Shown: piece after piece, positions 1-8,329 of the stretch
How the letters are laid out: the number at the start of each line of letters is the position of its first letter
Position numbering within the stretch: the stretch's first letter is position 1
Origin: Verrucomicrobiota bacterium
Lineage (GTDB): Bacteria; Verrucomicrobiota; Lentisphaeria; Oligosphaerales; Oligosphaeraceae
Direction of reading: 5' to 3'
Assembly (NCBI GenBank): GCA_019136135.1
Contig: JAGVUR010000031.1
Location: forward strand, 1 to 40,354
DNA: 40,354 nucleotides
Notes under the pieces: model-generated
Seen by the model: the letters and a program-made list of their open reading frames with translations, nothing else
What the model was told of the DNA's origin: nothing
Database searches by the model: none
Made by a program: the position numbers and the translations under genes

Positions 1-1
1 C

Positions 2-3000
2 AAGGACTATACGATCGAAGCCAAGGGAGACGTGCTCGTCGAAGCAGGATCGCCGGATGCGCTCCAGACAGCGACCCACAGGCTCGTCACACAATTCGCA
101 GGCGACAATAGCTGGTCCGTCCCAACCAATACCAACATCAACTACATCTTCCAAAGGGACAAGCTCGACAACGCCAAGCTCCTGCCACCATACAAGCCTG
201 ACGAGAAAGTCCAGCTGGAACCATCAAACCCGGAAAAAACACTGCTCTCGCCAGATTGGATCAAGGAACTCGTCATCACGGAAGTCAGGCTTGAAACCAA
301 CTCGCTCGCCAGAACGATCCCCAAGGCGACTCCTATGCTCAAGCACTACGCATCGCTCGGAGTCAACGCCCTCTGGGTCGTGCCAATCTACGAAAAAGGA
401 CCGGGTGGAAATGGCTACGGAAACTGCGGATTGCATCGAATCGATCCGGAACTCGCAGAAACAAACGACCAGGACCAAGCCCGGAAAGTACTCAGGAAAT
501 TCGTCGATGACGCCCACGCAAACAACATCCGAATCATCCTCGATCTCATTTCATGGGGAGCGATGAAAAACTCGCAACTCGTCAAGGACAAGCCGGAATG
601 GTTTAGCGGAACAGCATGGGGAAACGAGGCGTTCAATTGGAAAAACCAAGAATTCAGGGAATGGTACATCCAGCAAGCAGTCAAGCTCATCCTCGATTCG
701 AACGCCGATGGATTCAGGTGCGATTGCGAACCACATCACGGTGGATACGATACCTTCAAGGAAATCAGGGAACGACTCCTCGAAAAGGATCGTAAAATCA
801 TCCTGATCGCCGAAGACAGCAACCATAGGAAAGACGCCTTTGACATGGAGCAGGACGGCGTGCTGGACTACACGGCTTATCACCGAGGCAAGGTATACGT
901 CGAACCAGTCAACTTCTTCGCTGATGGCTTGATCGATATCGTCGAAGCATGCAAAACAGGAAAGGCGTTAGGACCGCAAGAACACCAGCGAAAAGACACG
1001 CATCTGGCAGGAACCTTCAGGTTCTATCCCAATTGCATCACCAACCATGACTTCCAAAAGCGAAATGTCTGCGGAGACAGAATCAAAATCAACTACGCAG
1101 CAATCATGGCGCCGTTCATCCCAATCTGGTTCCAGGGAGACGAATTCGGACTCGATTCGCCCAGAATGGTCATCCATGGCCAAGATGTCGACTTCAATCT
1201 TGCCAACCTTCCAAAAAACGCCCATTTCATGGAAGACGTCAAAAAGGCACTGCAAATCAGAAGAACCTACCCGAACATCTTTGCGTTCTTCCCAATCTAC
1301 CATAGAGACACGAATATCGAGAAAGTCAATGTCGAAGGACTGGATGGACTGTCAGCCTACGTACGATTCGCCGAGGGAAAGGCGATCTTCATCATCCCAA
1401 ACCCACATCAGGACGACTACGCAAACCTGAAAATCCAAGTCCCGACCCAATTCCAAAACGCAACAGAAGCCATCGATCTCATCAATGGACGAACGATTAA
1501 AATCGCCGGAAATGCATTCAAAACGGTCGTCCCCCCGAGACACAACGCCATATTCCTGCTCGACTACAGGTCCGCTTCCGCCAAACTCAATCCACCAAAC
1601 ATAGAAAACCAAAGCAAAAGCAACAACATGATGTACACAGAAACAAAAAACGGAGCGAGGCTCAAAGTAACAAAACAGGGAATCGAAATCACGGCTGAAA
1701 ACAAGACCCTTCTAAAGTCACCAGACGAAGGACATTGGTCAATTGCCACAGGTTGGCAAAACGAAAAACCCGTTGACTGGCATCACGCAAGCATCGATTC
1801 CGTGGAAAAACTCGACGACGGATTCATCCTGCATGGCAAGATCAAGTTGCCCAACGGAGAATGCACGCTTAGGGACGCCTTCAGCTTCAAGGACAATGCC
1901 TGGCGAGTAACAAGGCGCTGGTCGTACAACGGAACAACGCAGGACAATACGACCCTCTCAATCAGATTCCAGCAACCGGGCTTCGGCGCAAACCTCCTGC
2001 TCCCGGGAATCTTCTACTACGGAAATCCATCGGGAATCAAAAGCGGATGCGTCCCGCAAATCGACCACCAACTAGGAAGCAAGGGATTCTACGAGGAAAC
2101 AAGATTCCCGGTCCCCTTCGCAATGGCGGAACAAGACGACGGCAGGACAGCCACGCTGCACACGATCCCATCGCTGGCTCCAGCACCGAAGCGGCATGAC
2201 CTATGGTGGTCGCTGGGAGCAAAATACCTCCAAGACAGCACCGAACTCGCCGCATACTCAGGATACGTCCATGGAAACAAGGGCGACGGCATGGTCAAGG
2301 CTACCCAGCCAGGATGGCTGCTCCTCGACAATGCATGCATCGCTCTCCACGACAACGCCATCGTGGACAAGTCATTCGCCATCCAAACACAAATCGTCGC
2401 CAAAAAGGGTACTGGTTTCCTCCAACCAATGGATACGGCGATCAAACGCTGGAAACCAACGACGGTGCCAATCGACTCCCACGAACTCGTACGTAAAAAA
2501 TACCGCTACGCCATGACAAGGTACTACAAAAAAGGCGATGTATACGGAAGCCTGTTCCACCCAACAGGAGTCAAGCCTGAAGCAATCGTCTATGGTTGGT
2601 GCGGACGCAACGAAACCTTCGGATACGCAGCTCCCATACTCGGGAAAGACTGCGGCGACCAAGATTGGGAACTCAGGGCAAGAGAATCCTACGACTTCCT
2701 GTGCAACTCGCCAATCGACCAAAACGGGTTCTGCGTACGCTACGACATCGAAACCAAAGCCTGGACGGACAGAAACTTCGTCTCCCAAGGGCAAACCCTC
2801 GAAACCTTCACCTCGGCACTGCTTCTCAAAATCAAAAACAACCAGCAGATACCGCAAAAGTGGCTCGATTTCCTAAAAAACGCAACGGACGCACTCGCCA
2901 ATCGAATCCTCAAGGACGATTGGAAGCCAGTATCGACCAACGAGGCTTTCCTGGGAGCGCCGCTGGCAAACGCAGCCAGGATACTCAAGAACGACAAGCT

Positions 3001-3613
3001 CAAGCAAGCAGCGATCAAACTTGCCGACCACTACATGGAACGGCACCTCAGCATGCAGGAACCCTACTGGGGAGGAACGCTCGATGCGCGATGCGAAGAC
3101 AAGGAAGGCGCAGTCGCAGCAATGACCGCATTCCACGCCGTCTGGGAAATGACGGGAGACGACAAGTACCTGAAAGCCGCTGAACACGCAACGCAAGTAT
3201 TCCTCACCTACCTCCAACTCTGGGACATCCCAATGCCTCCGGGAAGACTCGCAGACAACCATTTCCTCAGCAGGGGCTGGACTGCCGTCTCAGTTCAAAA
3301 CATGCACCTGGACGTTTACGGTGTCTTCGTCACGCCCCTCCTCTGGAAACTGGGAAAGGCGCTCAACAGAAAGGATTGGCAACAACTCGCAATCCCAATG
3401 TTCGTCAATTGCGGACAGCTCCTCGATCCATACGGAAGCCAAGGCGAGCAAATCCAACAGACCAACTACGCCCAAAGACCGCCTTTCGAACCCGTTGACG
3501 TACTGAGGGGCGGATACGCTGAACAATGGACTGTCTTCTGGATCACAGCCTCATTCCTCAATGCAGCAGCGCAATTCAAAGAACTCGGAGTCGAACTCGA
3601 ACAGGGGAAGTGA
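2..3613 (+). CDS. GH13 alpha-amylase-type catalytic domain fused to a six-hairpin (alpha/alpha) toroid domain; 5'-partial
   Basis: The reading frame is open to the left edge, so the N-terminus is missing and the GTG at 32 is probably not the start. Numbering from that GTG, residues 1-30 resemble the end of a GH20/GH67-type N-terminal domain. Residues about 80-430 form a GH13 barrel. The nucleophile is probably D231 in GFRCD, the acid/base E261 in LIAED, and the third carboxylate D340 in TNHD. Region I reads ILDLISWGAM, which keeps the Asp but lacks the usual Asn-His. A beta domain follows to about 520, then an Asn/Ser-rich linker, a beta-sandwich (545-650) and a long helical part (830-1190) typical of six-hairpin glycosidases. 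The protein probably cuts alpha-glucans or related alpha-glycosides, but its substrate cannot be read. Whether it is secreted is unknown because the signal region is outside the window. The family assignment is firm for GH13 and moderate for the toroid. Confidence 0.8.
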   Translation, partial: KDYTIEAKGDVLVEAGSPDALQTATHRLVTQFAGDNSWSVPTNTNINYIFQRDKLDNAKLLPPYKPDEKVQLEPSNPEKTLLSPDWIKELVITEVRLETNSLARTIPKATPMLKHYASLGVNALWVVPIYEKGPGGNGYGNCGLHRIDPELAETNDQDQARKVLRKFVDDAHANNIRIILDLISWGAMKNSQLVKDKPEWFSGTAWGNEAFNWKNQEFREWYIQQAVKLILDSNADGFRCDCEPHHGGYDTFKEIRERLLEKDRKIILIAEDSNHRKDAFDMEQDGVLDYTAYHRGKVYVEPVNFFADGLIDIVEACKTGKALGPQEHQRKDTHLAGTFRFYPNCITNHDFQKRNVCGDRIKINYAAIMAPFIPIWFQGDEFGLDSPRMVIHGQDVDFNLANLPKNAHFMEDVKKALQIRRTYPNIFAFFPIYHRDTNIEKVNVEGLDGLSAYVRFAEGKAIFIIPNPHQDDYANLKIQVPTQFQNATEAIDLINGRTIKIAGNAFKTVVPPRHNAIFLLDYRSASAKLNPPNIENQSKSNNMMYTETKNGARLKVTKQGIEITAENKTLLKSPDEGHWSIATGWQNEKPVDWHHASIDSVEKLDDGFILHGKIKLPNGECTLRDAFSFKDNAWRVTRRWSYNGTTQDNTTLSIRFQQPGFGANLLLPGIFYYGNPSGIKSGCVPQIDHQLGSKGFYEETRFPVPFAMAEQDDGRTATLHTIPSLAPAPKRHDLWWSLGAKYLQDSTELAAYSGYVHGNKGDGMVKATQPGWLLLDNACIALHDNAIVDKSFAIQTQIVAKKGTGFLQPMDTAIKRWKPTTVPIDSHELVRKKYRYAMTRYYKKGDVYGSLFHPTGVKPEAIVYGWCGRNETFGYAAPILGKDCGDQDWELRARESYDFLCNSPIDQNGFCVRYDIETKAWTDRNFVSQGQTLETFTSALLLKIKNNQQIPQKWLDFLKNATDALANRILKDDWKPVSTNEAFLGAPLANAARILKNDKLKQAAIKLADHYMERHLSMQEPYWGGTLDARCEDKEGAVAAMTAFHAVWEMTGDDKYLKAAEHATQVFLTYLQLWDIPMPPGRLADNHFLSRGWTAVSVQNMHLDVYGVFVTPLLWKLGKALNRKDWQQLAIPMFVNCGQLLDPYGSQGEQIQQTNYAQRPPFEPVDVLRGGYAEQWTVFWITASFLNAAAQFKELGVELEQGK

Positions 3614-3652
3614 TATAACCCTAAAAGAAAGCAGTTGAGACCATGACAACCT

Positions 3653-3681
3653 GAGTACGGGCACCCGGGGTGCCCGTACTC
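3653..3681. repeat. Intergenic palindrome, copy 1 (perfect arms)
   Basis: Arms of 13 bases (GAGTACGGGCACC and its exact complement) flank CGG. The same palindrome recurs at 12501, 12621, 18489, 24810 and 31121, always between genes. No T-run follows, so it does not look like a standard intrinsic terminator. The sequence just after it (about 3682-3705) resembles the tail of the copies at 12501 and 12621. Confidence 0.85.
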
Positions 3682-3809
3682 AAACGGTGGCGGAATTTAA
3701 TCGGCTAAAAATGGTGCATCCCTAGCCAAACAGAACCATATAACGCCTTGCGCCACAGGCGGTTAATTGTGCTTAATCCTAAAAAAGCAGTTGATGCCTT
3801 ATGATTGAA

Positions 3810-4084
3810 GTGCCTTTACAAGGCACGGTCTCCAGGCGTTTTTTCCATCCCCAGGCTGAAGCCTGGGGTTAAGCATCGTTAAACGCTTGCAGCGCAATGC
3901 ATTACAAAAAACCATGACGACAAGTCCGAACTATCGTTCTTATCTAATCCGTGGTTTCGCCCGTGTGGATTGCGGACGGCTGGTTCGCGCCAAAGACTTT
4001 GCGCCGTCGGCGCCTGACCATGCTTAACCCCGGGCTTTAGCCCGGGGGTAGGATGCCCCCATGCCGGGCGCCTTGTAAAGGCGC
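3810..4084. mobile_element. MITE/REP-pair-like element with inverted terminal hairpins
   Basis: The two ends mirror each other. The outer hairpins are GTGCCTT-TAC-AAGGCAC (3810-3826) and GCGCCTT-GTA-AAGGCGC (4068-4084). The inner hairpins are CCCCAGGCT-GA-AGCCTGGGG (3849-3868) and CCCCGGGCT-TT-AGCCCGGGG (4028-4047). Reverse-complementing the right half reproduces the left half's order and spacing, including GGGGTTAAGCA. In both hairpin types the copies differ by paired changes that keep the stem intact. No transposase is in the window, so any mobility would depend on a protein supplied elsewhere; REP-associated transposases are known for such palindromes. The rest of the 3614-4324 gap holds palindrome copy 1, two AAAGCAGTTGA motifs (about 3618 and 3777) and an AT-rich stretch near 4205-4232 that may hold a promoter; no gene was seen. 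Confidence 0.6.
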
Positions 4085-4324
4085 GACTGACGCATTTCAA
4101 TAATTCCGCCACTATATTTAGTATCTCAAAAAGACGGCATGAGAACCACTTTTTTCAATGCCATTCATTAATCTGACAAATGTTTTTTAGGACAACATCA
4201 AATCCTTTGAAAAAATCCCTTAATATATTATTGTAGAAATTTTCGGGAACGACTTCCCAAACATCGTTTTTCTGGCAGTTGTCAACTGCATTACCAATCC
4301 ATCATTCAAGCAACGAGGGTTCCA

Positions 4325-5485
4325 ATGTATCAAGTCGGAAAAGAAGAAATCGACGCCATTTCAGAAGTCCTCCTGACCGGAAAATTGTTCAGGTATGGAA
4401 TCGGCACCGCCTGCGCCACATTTGAGGAAAGGTACGCCAAATTCCTGGGGGTCAAATATGCGATGTTGACCTCCAGCGGCACCACGGCCCTCCATGCCGC
4501 ATTGGTCTCTCAAGGTATCGGACCTGGAGACGAAGTCCTCGTCCCGGCTTGTACCTACATCGCAACGGCAATCGCAGTCCTGGCGGCAGGAGCCATCCCG
4601 GTGGTCGTCGATATCGACGAGTCCGTGACCCTCTCGCCAACCGCCGTCGAGGCGGCGATCGGCCCGCACACGAGGGCGATCATCCCCGTACACATGTGGG
4701 GAATGGTTTGCGACATGGATGCCCTGATGGCCATCGCCAAAAAGCACAACCTCAAGGTGATTGAAGACGCCTGCCAATGCGTCGGCGGCGCCTACAAGGG
4801 GCGCAAGGCCGGTTCAATCGGAAACGCAGGCGCATTCAGCTTCAACTTCTACAAGAACATGACAGCGGGCGAAGGCGGATGTGCAGTGACCTCGGAAGAT
4901 GTCGCCGCAGACAAGATCGCATGCATGATCGACTGCTGTAGGTTCTATTGGGAAGGGCGGGACAAGTCCATCCCGCTCTTTGCCGCTCCAGGCGCCCGCG
5001 CCTCCGAAATCGAAGGCGCAATCCTCAATGTCCAGCTTGACAGGATCACGCCAATGGTCGAGGAAATGAGAAAGCAGAAGATCCAGATCATCAATGCCCT
5101 CAAAGGCACGATCCTGACCCAAGCCAAGGCAAACTCGCTTGAATACGAATGCGGTACCCATGCGGCTTTCCAGCTCCCAGACGCAGAAACCACCCTCAAA
5201 TTCGTCGAACTCTACCCCTGCACCATCGCCGGCAAGACCGGTCGCCATGTCTACACCGAATGGGATCCGATCTTCGATAAGCAAGGCGCGCCGCACCCCG
5301 CAATCAACCCATACAACCTCCCCGAAAACCAAGTTTGCAGAATGGATCTCAAAAAGGACTCCTGCCAAAAGTCCCTCGATATCCTCAATAGAACCGTCCT
5401 GATCGGAACACATCCCAACAGAAAGCAGGACGAAACAAACGCAATGATCGAGAGAATCCTCGCCGCAGCCAAGGCAATCAGCTAA
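4325..5485 (+). CDS. DegT/DnrJ/EryC1/StrS-family PLP-dependent aminotransferase
   Basis: This 386-residue fold-type I aminotransferase has the family's normal length. The Schiff-base lysine is probably K177 in SFNFYKNMTAGEGG, D148 in VIEDA should hold the PLP pyridine nitrogen, and SSGTTALHAAL (50-60) forms the phosphate-binding turn. Members usually transfer an amino group to keto-sugars or cyclitols in the cytoplasm. GAGG lies 8 bases before the ATG. The next gene starts 31 bases downstream on the same strand, so the two are probably co-transcribed. No nucleotide-sugar dehydratase or glycosyltransferase is nearby. The role may therefore be catabolic or amino-sugar related rather than part of an O-antigen pathway, but that is inference. 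The exact substrate is unknown. Confidence 0.9.
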   Translation: MYQVGKEEIDAISEVLLTGKLFRYGIGTACATFEERYAKFLGVKYAMLTSSGTTALHAALVSQGIGPGDEVLVPACTYIATAIAVLAAGAIPVVVDIDESVTLSPTAVEAAIGPHTRAIIPVHMWGMVCDMDALMAIAKKHNLKVIEDACQCVGGAYKGRKAGSIGNAGAFSFNFYKNMTAGEGGCAVTSEDVAADKIACMIDCCRFYWEGRDKSIPLFAAPGARASEIEGAILNVQLDRITPMVEEMRKQKIQIINALKGTILTQAKANSLEYECGTHAAFQLPDAETTLKFVELYPCTIAGKTGRHVYTEWDPIFDKQGAPHPAINPYNLPENQVCRMDLKKDSCQKSLDILNRTVLIGTHPNRKQDETNAMIERILAAAKAIS

Positions 5486-5516
5486 TCCCCCCACATAACG
5501 GAAAAGAAAACACACC

Positions 5517-7508
5517 ATGCGATACCCGTCATACCCGCTCGTTACCCACGACCCATACTTCTCAATCTGGAGCGCCACGGACAACCTCAACGAATCCTGG
5601 TCTAAACACTGGACAGGGACAAACCATGAACTTTGTGGAATAATCAGAATCGACGAGAAGCCGTACGCATACCTGGGAGCGCCTGGCGGGATCGACAAGA
5701 TGACACAAACCTCGGTCAATGTCACGCCGACAAGAACGATCTATACCTTCAAGCAAGACGGGGTCAAGCTGACATTGACGTTCTTGACTCCTGCCCTCCC
5801 CCATAAACTCGACATCCTCTCCAGGTCGCTCACCTACGTGGTCTACGACCTGGAGGCAATGGACAACCAACCCCATGACGTCCAAATCTACCTTGACCTG
5901 GCAGGCGAACTGTGCGTCAACGATGCCCAGGACGAAGTCAGCCCAGCCGGCTTCGCAATCGAATCGATGGGACTCCTCTCGTTCACGCCGGCTCAACCCA
6001 AGATGCTCCAAAAGGTCGGAGACAACCTGAGAATCGAATGGGGACGAGTCTACCTCGGATTCCCGCACAAGTTCTCGCCAGACGCGACGTTCGCCCCAAG
6101 GGCGGAACTCAGGTCGACTTTCAAGGACAGCGGTTTACTTCCGCAAAATGACTTCCTGGAACCGACGTGCACGATCAGGCACCCGAAACTCGCGGCCGCA
6201 ACAGCGTTCGACCTCATCGTCGAACCCGGGTCAGGCGATTCAGCTCACCTGATCGTCGCATATGACGATATTCACTCGCTAGAATTCCTCAGGCAAAGAC
6301 TCGATGCATACTGGAAAAAGGACGGAATGACATTCGCAGAAATGCTCAATGACGCCGAAGACCAATTCCAGCAACTCAGGGACGAATGCATCGCCTTTGA
6401 CGACAAGCTCCTTGCAGATTGCGCCGCTGCGGGCGGAGACGACTACGCAGACCTATGCGCAATCGCCTACAGACAGGCAATCGCCGCCCATAAGCTCGTC
6501 GCGGCAGCAGACGGAACCCCGCTCTTCTTCTCAAAGGAAAACTTCTCCAACGGATGCATCTGCACCGTCGATATCACCTACCCATCGGCACCGCTCTTCC
6601 TGCTTACACAACCGAAACTCCTCAAGGGGATGATGATTCCAATCCTCGAATACGCATCCCTCGACAGGTGGAAATTCAACTTCGCCCCGCACGACCTGGG
6701 CACATACCCGCTGGCTAACGGACAGGTCTACGGAGGAGGCGAAAAAAGCGAGATCAACCAAATGCCCGTCGAAGAATCCGGCAACATGCTGATCCTCGCA
6801 GGAGCGCTCCTCGAATTCGAAAAGGACATCGATTTCGTTGCAAAGTATTGGAACCTGCTCAAAACATGGGCAGATTACCTCCTCGAAAAAGGATACGACC
6901 CGGAAAACCAACTCTGTACAGATGACTTTGCAGGACACCTTGCACACAATACAAACCTCTCGATCAAGGCGATTATGGCGATGGCGGCATTCTCAAAGAT
7001 CGCAAAGGCGCTTGGCAAGCAAGACATTGCCGACCAATTCATGAATGCCGCTAAAAATGCTGCGGAAAAATGGCAGGTCGACGCTCTCGACGACCACGGC
7101 GCATATCGCCTCGCCTTTGACCGACCGGGCACATGGAGCCAAAAGTACAATCTCGTTTGGGACAAGCTCCTCAACCTCAACCTCTTTCCTGACGAAGTCA
7201 AGGAACGAGAGGTCAAGCTCTACCTGAAAAAACTCAATGAGTTCGGCCTGCCCCTTGACTGCAGGAAGACATACACCAAACTTGATTGGATTATCTGGTC
7301 GGCTTCATTGGCGAAAAACGACGAGGATTTCCAGGCGATCCTAGCGCCAACCATCAAGTTCCTAAAGGAAACTCCCGACCGCGTCCCGCTGACAGACTGG
7401 TATGAAACCACAAACGCCAAAAAGGTCGGCTTCCAGGCACGGGCAGTCGTAGGCGGCCTCTTCATCAAACTCCTCTACAACCCGGAAACACGAAAAGCTT
7501 ACAGGTAA
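5517..7508 (+). CDS. Glutaminase-A-like / DUF4965-DUF5127 family protein (predicted cytoplasmic)
   Basis: This 663-residue protein opens with DPYFSIWS and HWTGTNHELCG, the signature of the N-terminal beta domain of fungal glutaminase A relatives. A central (alpha/alpha) toroid follows, with KENFSNGCICTVDITYPSAP (about 340-360) and APHDLGTYPLANG (about 392-404), then a C-terminal DUF1793-like part. No signal peptide is visible, so cytoplasmic action is predicted. The name comes from a few fungal enzymes. In bacterial carbohydrate loci these toroid proteins may instead act on glycosides, and no catalytic residue can be assigned safely. It follows the DegT aminotransferase by 31 bases and ends just before a strong terminator, which closes the transcription unit. 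Confidence 0.85.
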   Translation: MRYPSYPLVTHDPYFSIWSATDNLNESWSKHWTGTNHELCGIIRIDEKPYAYLGAPGGIDKMTQTSVNVTPTRTIYTFKQDGVKLTLTFLTPALPHKLDILSRSLTYVVYDLEAMDNQPHDVQIYLDLAGELCVNDAQDEVSPAGFAIESMGLLSFTPAQPKMLQKVGDNLRIEWGRVYLGFPHKFSPDATFAPRAELRSTFKDSGLLPQNDFLEPTCTIRHPKLAAATAFDLIVEPGSGDSAHLIVAYDDIHSLEFLRQRLDAYWKKDGMTFAEMLNDAEDQFQQLRDECIAFDDKLLADCAAAGGDDYADLCAIAYRQAIAAHKLVAAADGTPLFFSKENFSNGCICTVDITYPSAPLFLLTQPKLLKGMMIPILEYASLDRWKFNFAPHDLGTYPLANGQVYGGGEKSEINQMPVEESGNMLILAGALLEFEKDIDFVAKYWNLLKTWADYLLEKGYDPENQLCTDDFAGHLAHNTNLSIKAIMAMAAFSKIAKALGKQDIADQFMNAAKNAAEKWQVDALDDHGAYRLAFDRPGTWSQKYNLVWDKLLNLNLFPDEVKEREVKLYLKKLNEFGLPLDCRKTYTKLDWIIWSASLAKNDEDFQAILAPTIKFLKETPDRVPLTDWYETTNAKKVGFQARAVVGGLFIKLLYNPETRKAYR

Positions 7509-7531
7509 ATCCGTCCCTCAAAAAACAAAGC

Positions 7532-7566
7532 GCCCGCCGAACACTCCGTCCGGCGGGCTTTTTTTA
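7532..7566 (+). terminator. Rho-independent terminator
   Basis: GCCCGCCG pairs with CGGCGGGC around an 11-base loop and is followed directly by eight Ts. It lies 23 bases after the DUF4965 gene. Read on the minus strand, the hairpin is followed by GCTTTGTTTTTT, so it may also stop transcription of the convergent membrane-protein gene. Confidence 0.92.
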
Positions 7567-7595
7567 TCTTCACCCTCTGGCTCAAAAAAGTATTG

Positions 7596-8189
7596 TCAGC
7601 GGGGATTCAGGTTTTGCGCAATCCGATTCCAGACATCGCGTCCGCGATTGGAACTGTAGTGCGCATACACGAAATCAATGCAGGACGGGGTCGTGTGGAA
7701 CAGCCCCTCCAAGTATGTCGTACCGCCACCGGATTCCTGCTTCAAGCTGGCCAAACCCATCAAATACTCCAGGTCATAGCCACGATGCCGACGACGATTC
7801 AACTTGAAATCCGACTTGTCAAACATAGGATTGTTCGCAATTGCCTGTTGCACGTAATTGATGGTAGCCAGGCAAGACTTGGCTGGATCGTCGGTGCTTG
7901 TCAACGTCACGCTGCCCAATGTCACGGCGATGTCCTCGGTCTGCATCGACCATAGGCTCAAACCCGGAATCGTATTCTGCTCTACAAGCGCCGGAGCCTC
8001 GGGAAGCAAGACGCTCAAATAACCAGAAGGCAATTCGAAGCGACGCCAGCTTGTAAGCATCGAGCCAATCGTAAAAAGAACGATCACGACTGCCAATACG
8101 CCGCCGGTCACAAGAACCGACTCCTTTGGCTTGGTTCGATACCAAGCGATAACCTTCCGAAATCCAGATACCAGATCATCACGCTTCAT
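7596..8189 (-). CDS. Hypothetical single-pass membrane protein
   Basis: This 197-residue protein is not recognised. A short basic N-terminus (MKRDDLVSGFRK) precedes one clear membrane helix at about residues 26-45. A polar domain of about 150 residues follows, probably outside the membrane. It contains SGYLSVLLPEAP and a basic RRRHRG patch. The start is supported by AAGGGA about 8 bases upstream. It lies downstream of pckG on the same strand, but the terminator between them makes co-transcription unlikely. Confidence 0.7.
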   Translation of the reverse strand: MKRDDLVSGFRKVIAWYRTKPKESVLVTGGVLAVVIVLFTIGSMLTSWRRFELPSGYLSVLLPEAPALVEQNTIPGLSLWSMQTEDIAVTLGSVTLTSTDDPAKSCLATINYVQQAIANNPMFDKSDFKLNRRRHRGYDLEYLMGLASLKQESGGGTTYLEGLFHTTPSCIDFVYAHYSSNRGRDVWNRIAQNLNPR

Positions 8190-8235
8190 AAGTTCAATCC
8201 CTTGTGCTCCTGCATCAATTTTGTCAAGCAGACAA

Positions 8236-8288
8236 AAGAAAAATCGGGGCGGCTACACACCTCTGTTCAGCCGTGTGCCGTCCCGATT
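8236..8288 (-). terminator. Rho-independent terminator of the PEPCK gene
   Basis: On the minus strand AATCGGG-A-CGGC-ACAC pairs with GTGT...GCCG-C-CCCGATT around a loop of about 12 bases, and TTTCTTTT follows. It begins about 40 bases after the pckG stop codon. The stem is long, with one A/C mismatch and a small bulge. Confidence 0.85.
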
Positions 8289-8329
8289 CTACGTAACCTC
8301 AGCCACTCAACGAATGGCTTGCTGATTTT

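Noticed and set aside
3879..4112. Minus-strand frame of 77 codons in the 3614-4324 gap
   Set aside because: It lies across the inverted-repeat element, and its TPGLKPGVKHG-type sequence is simply the translation of the hairpins.
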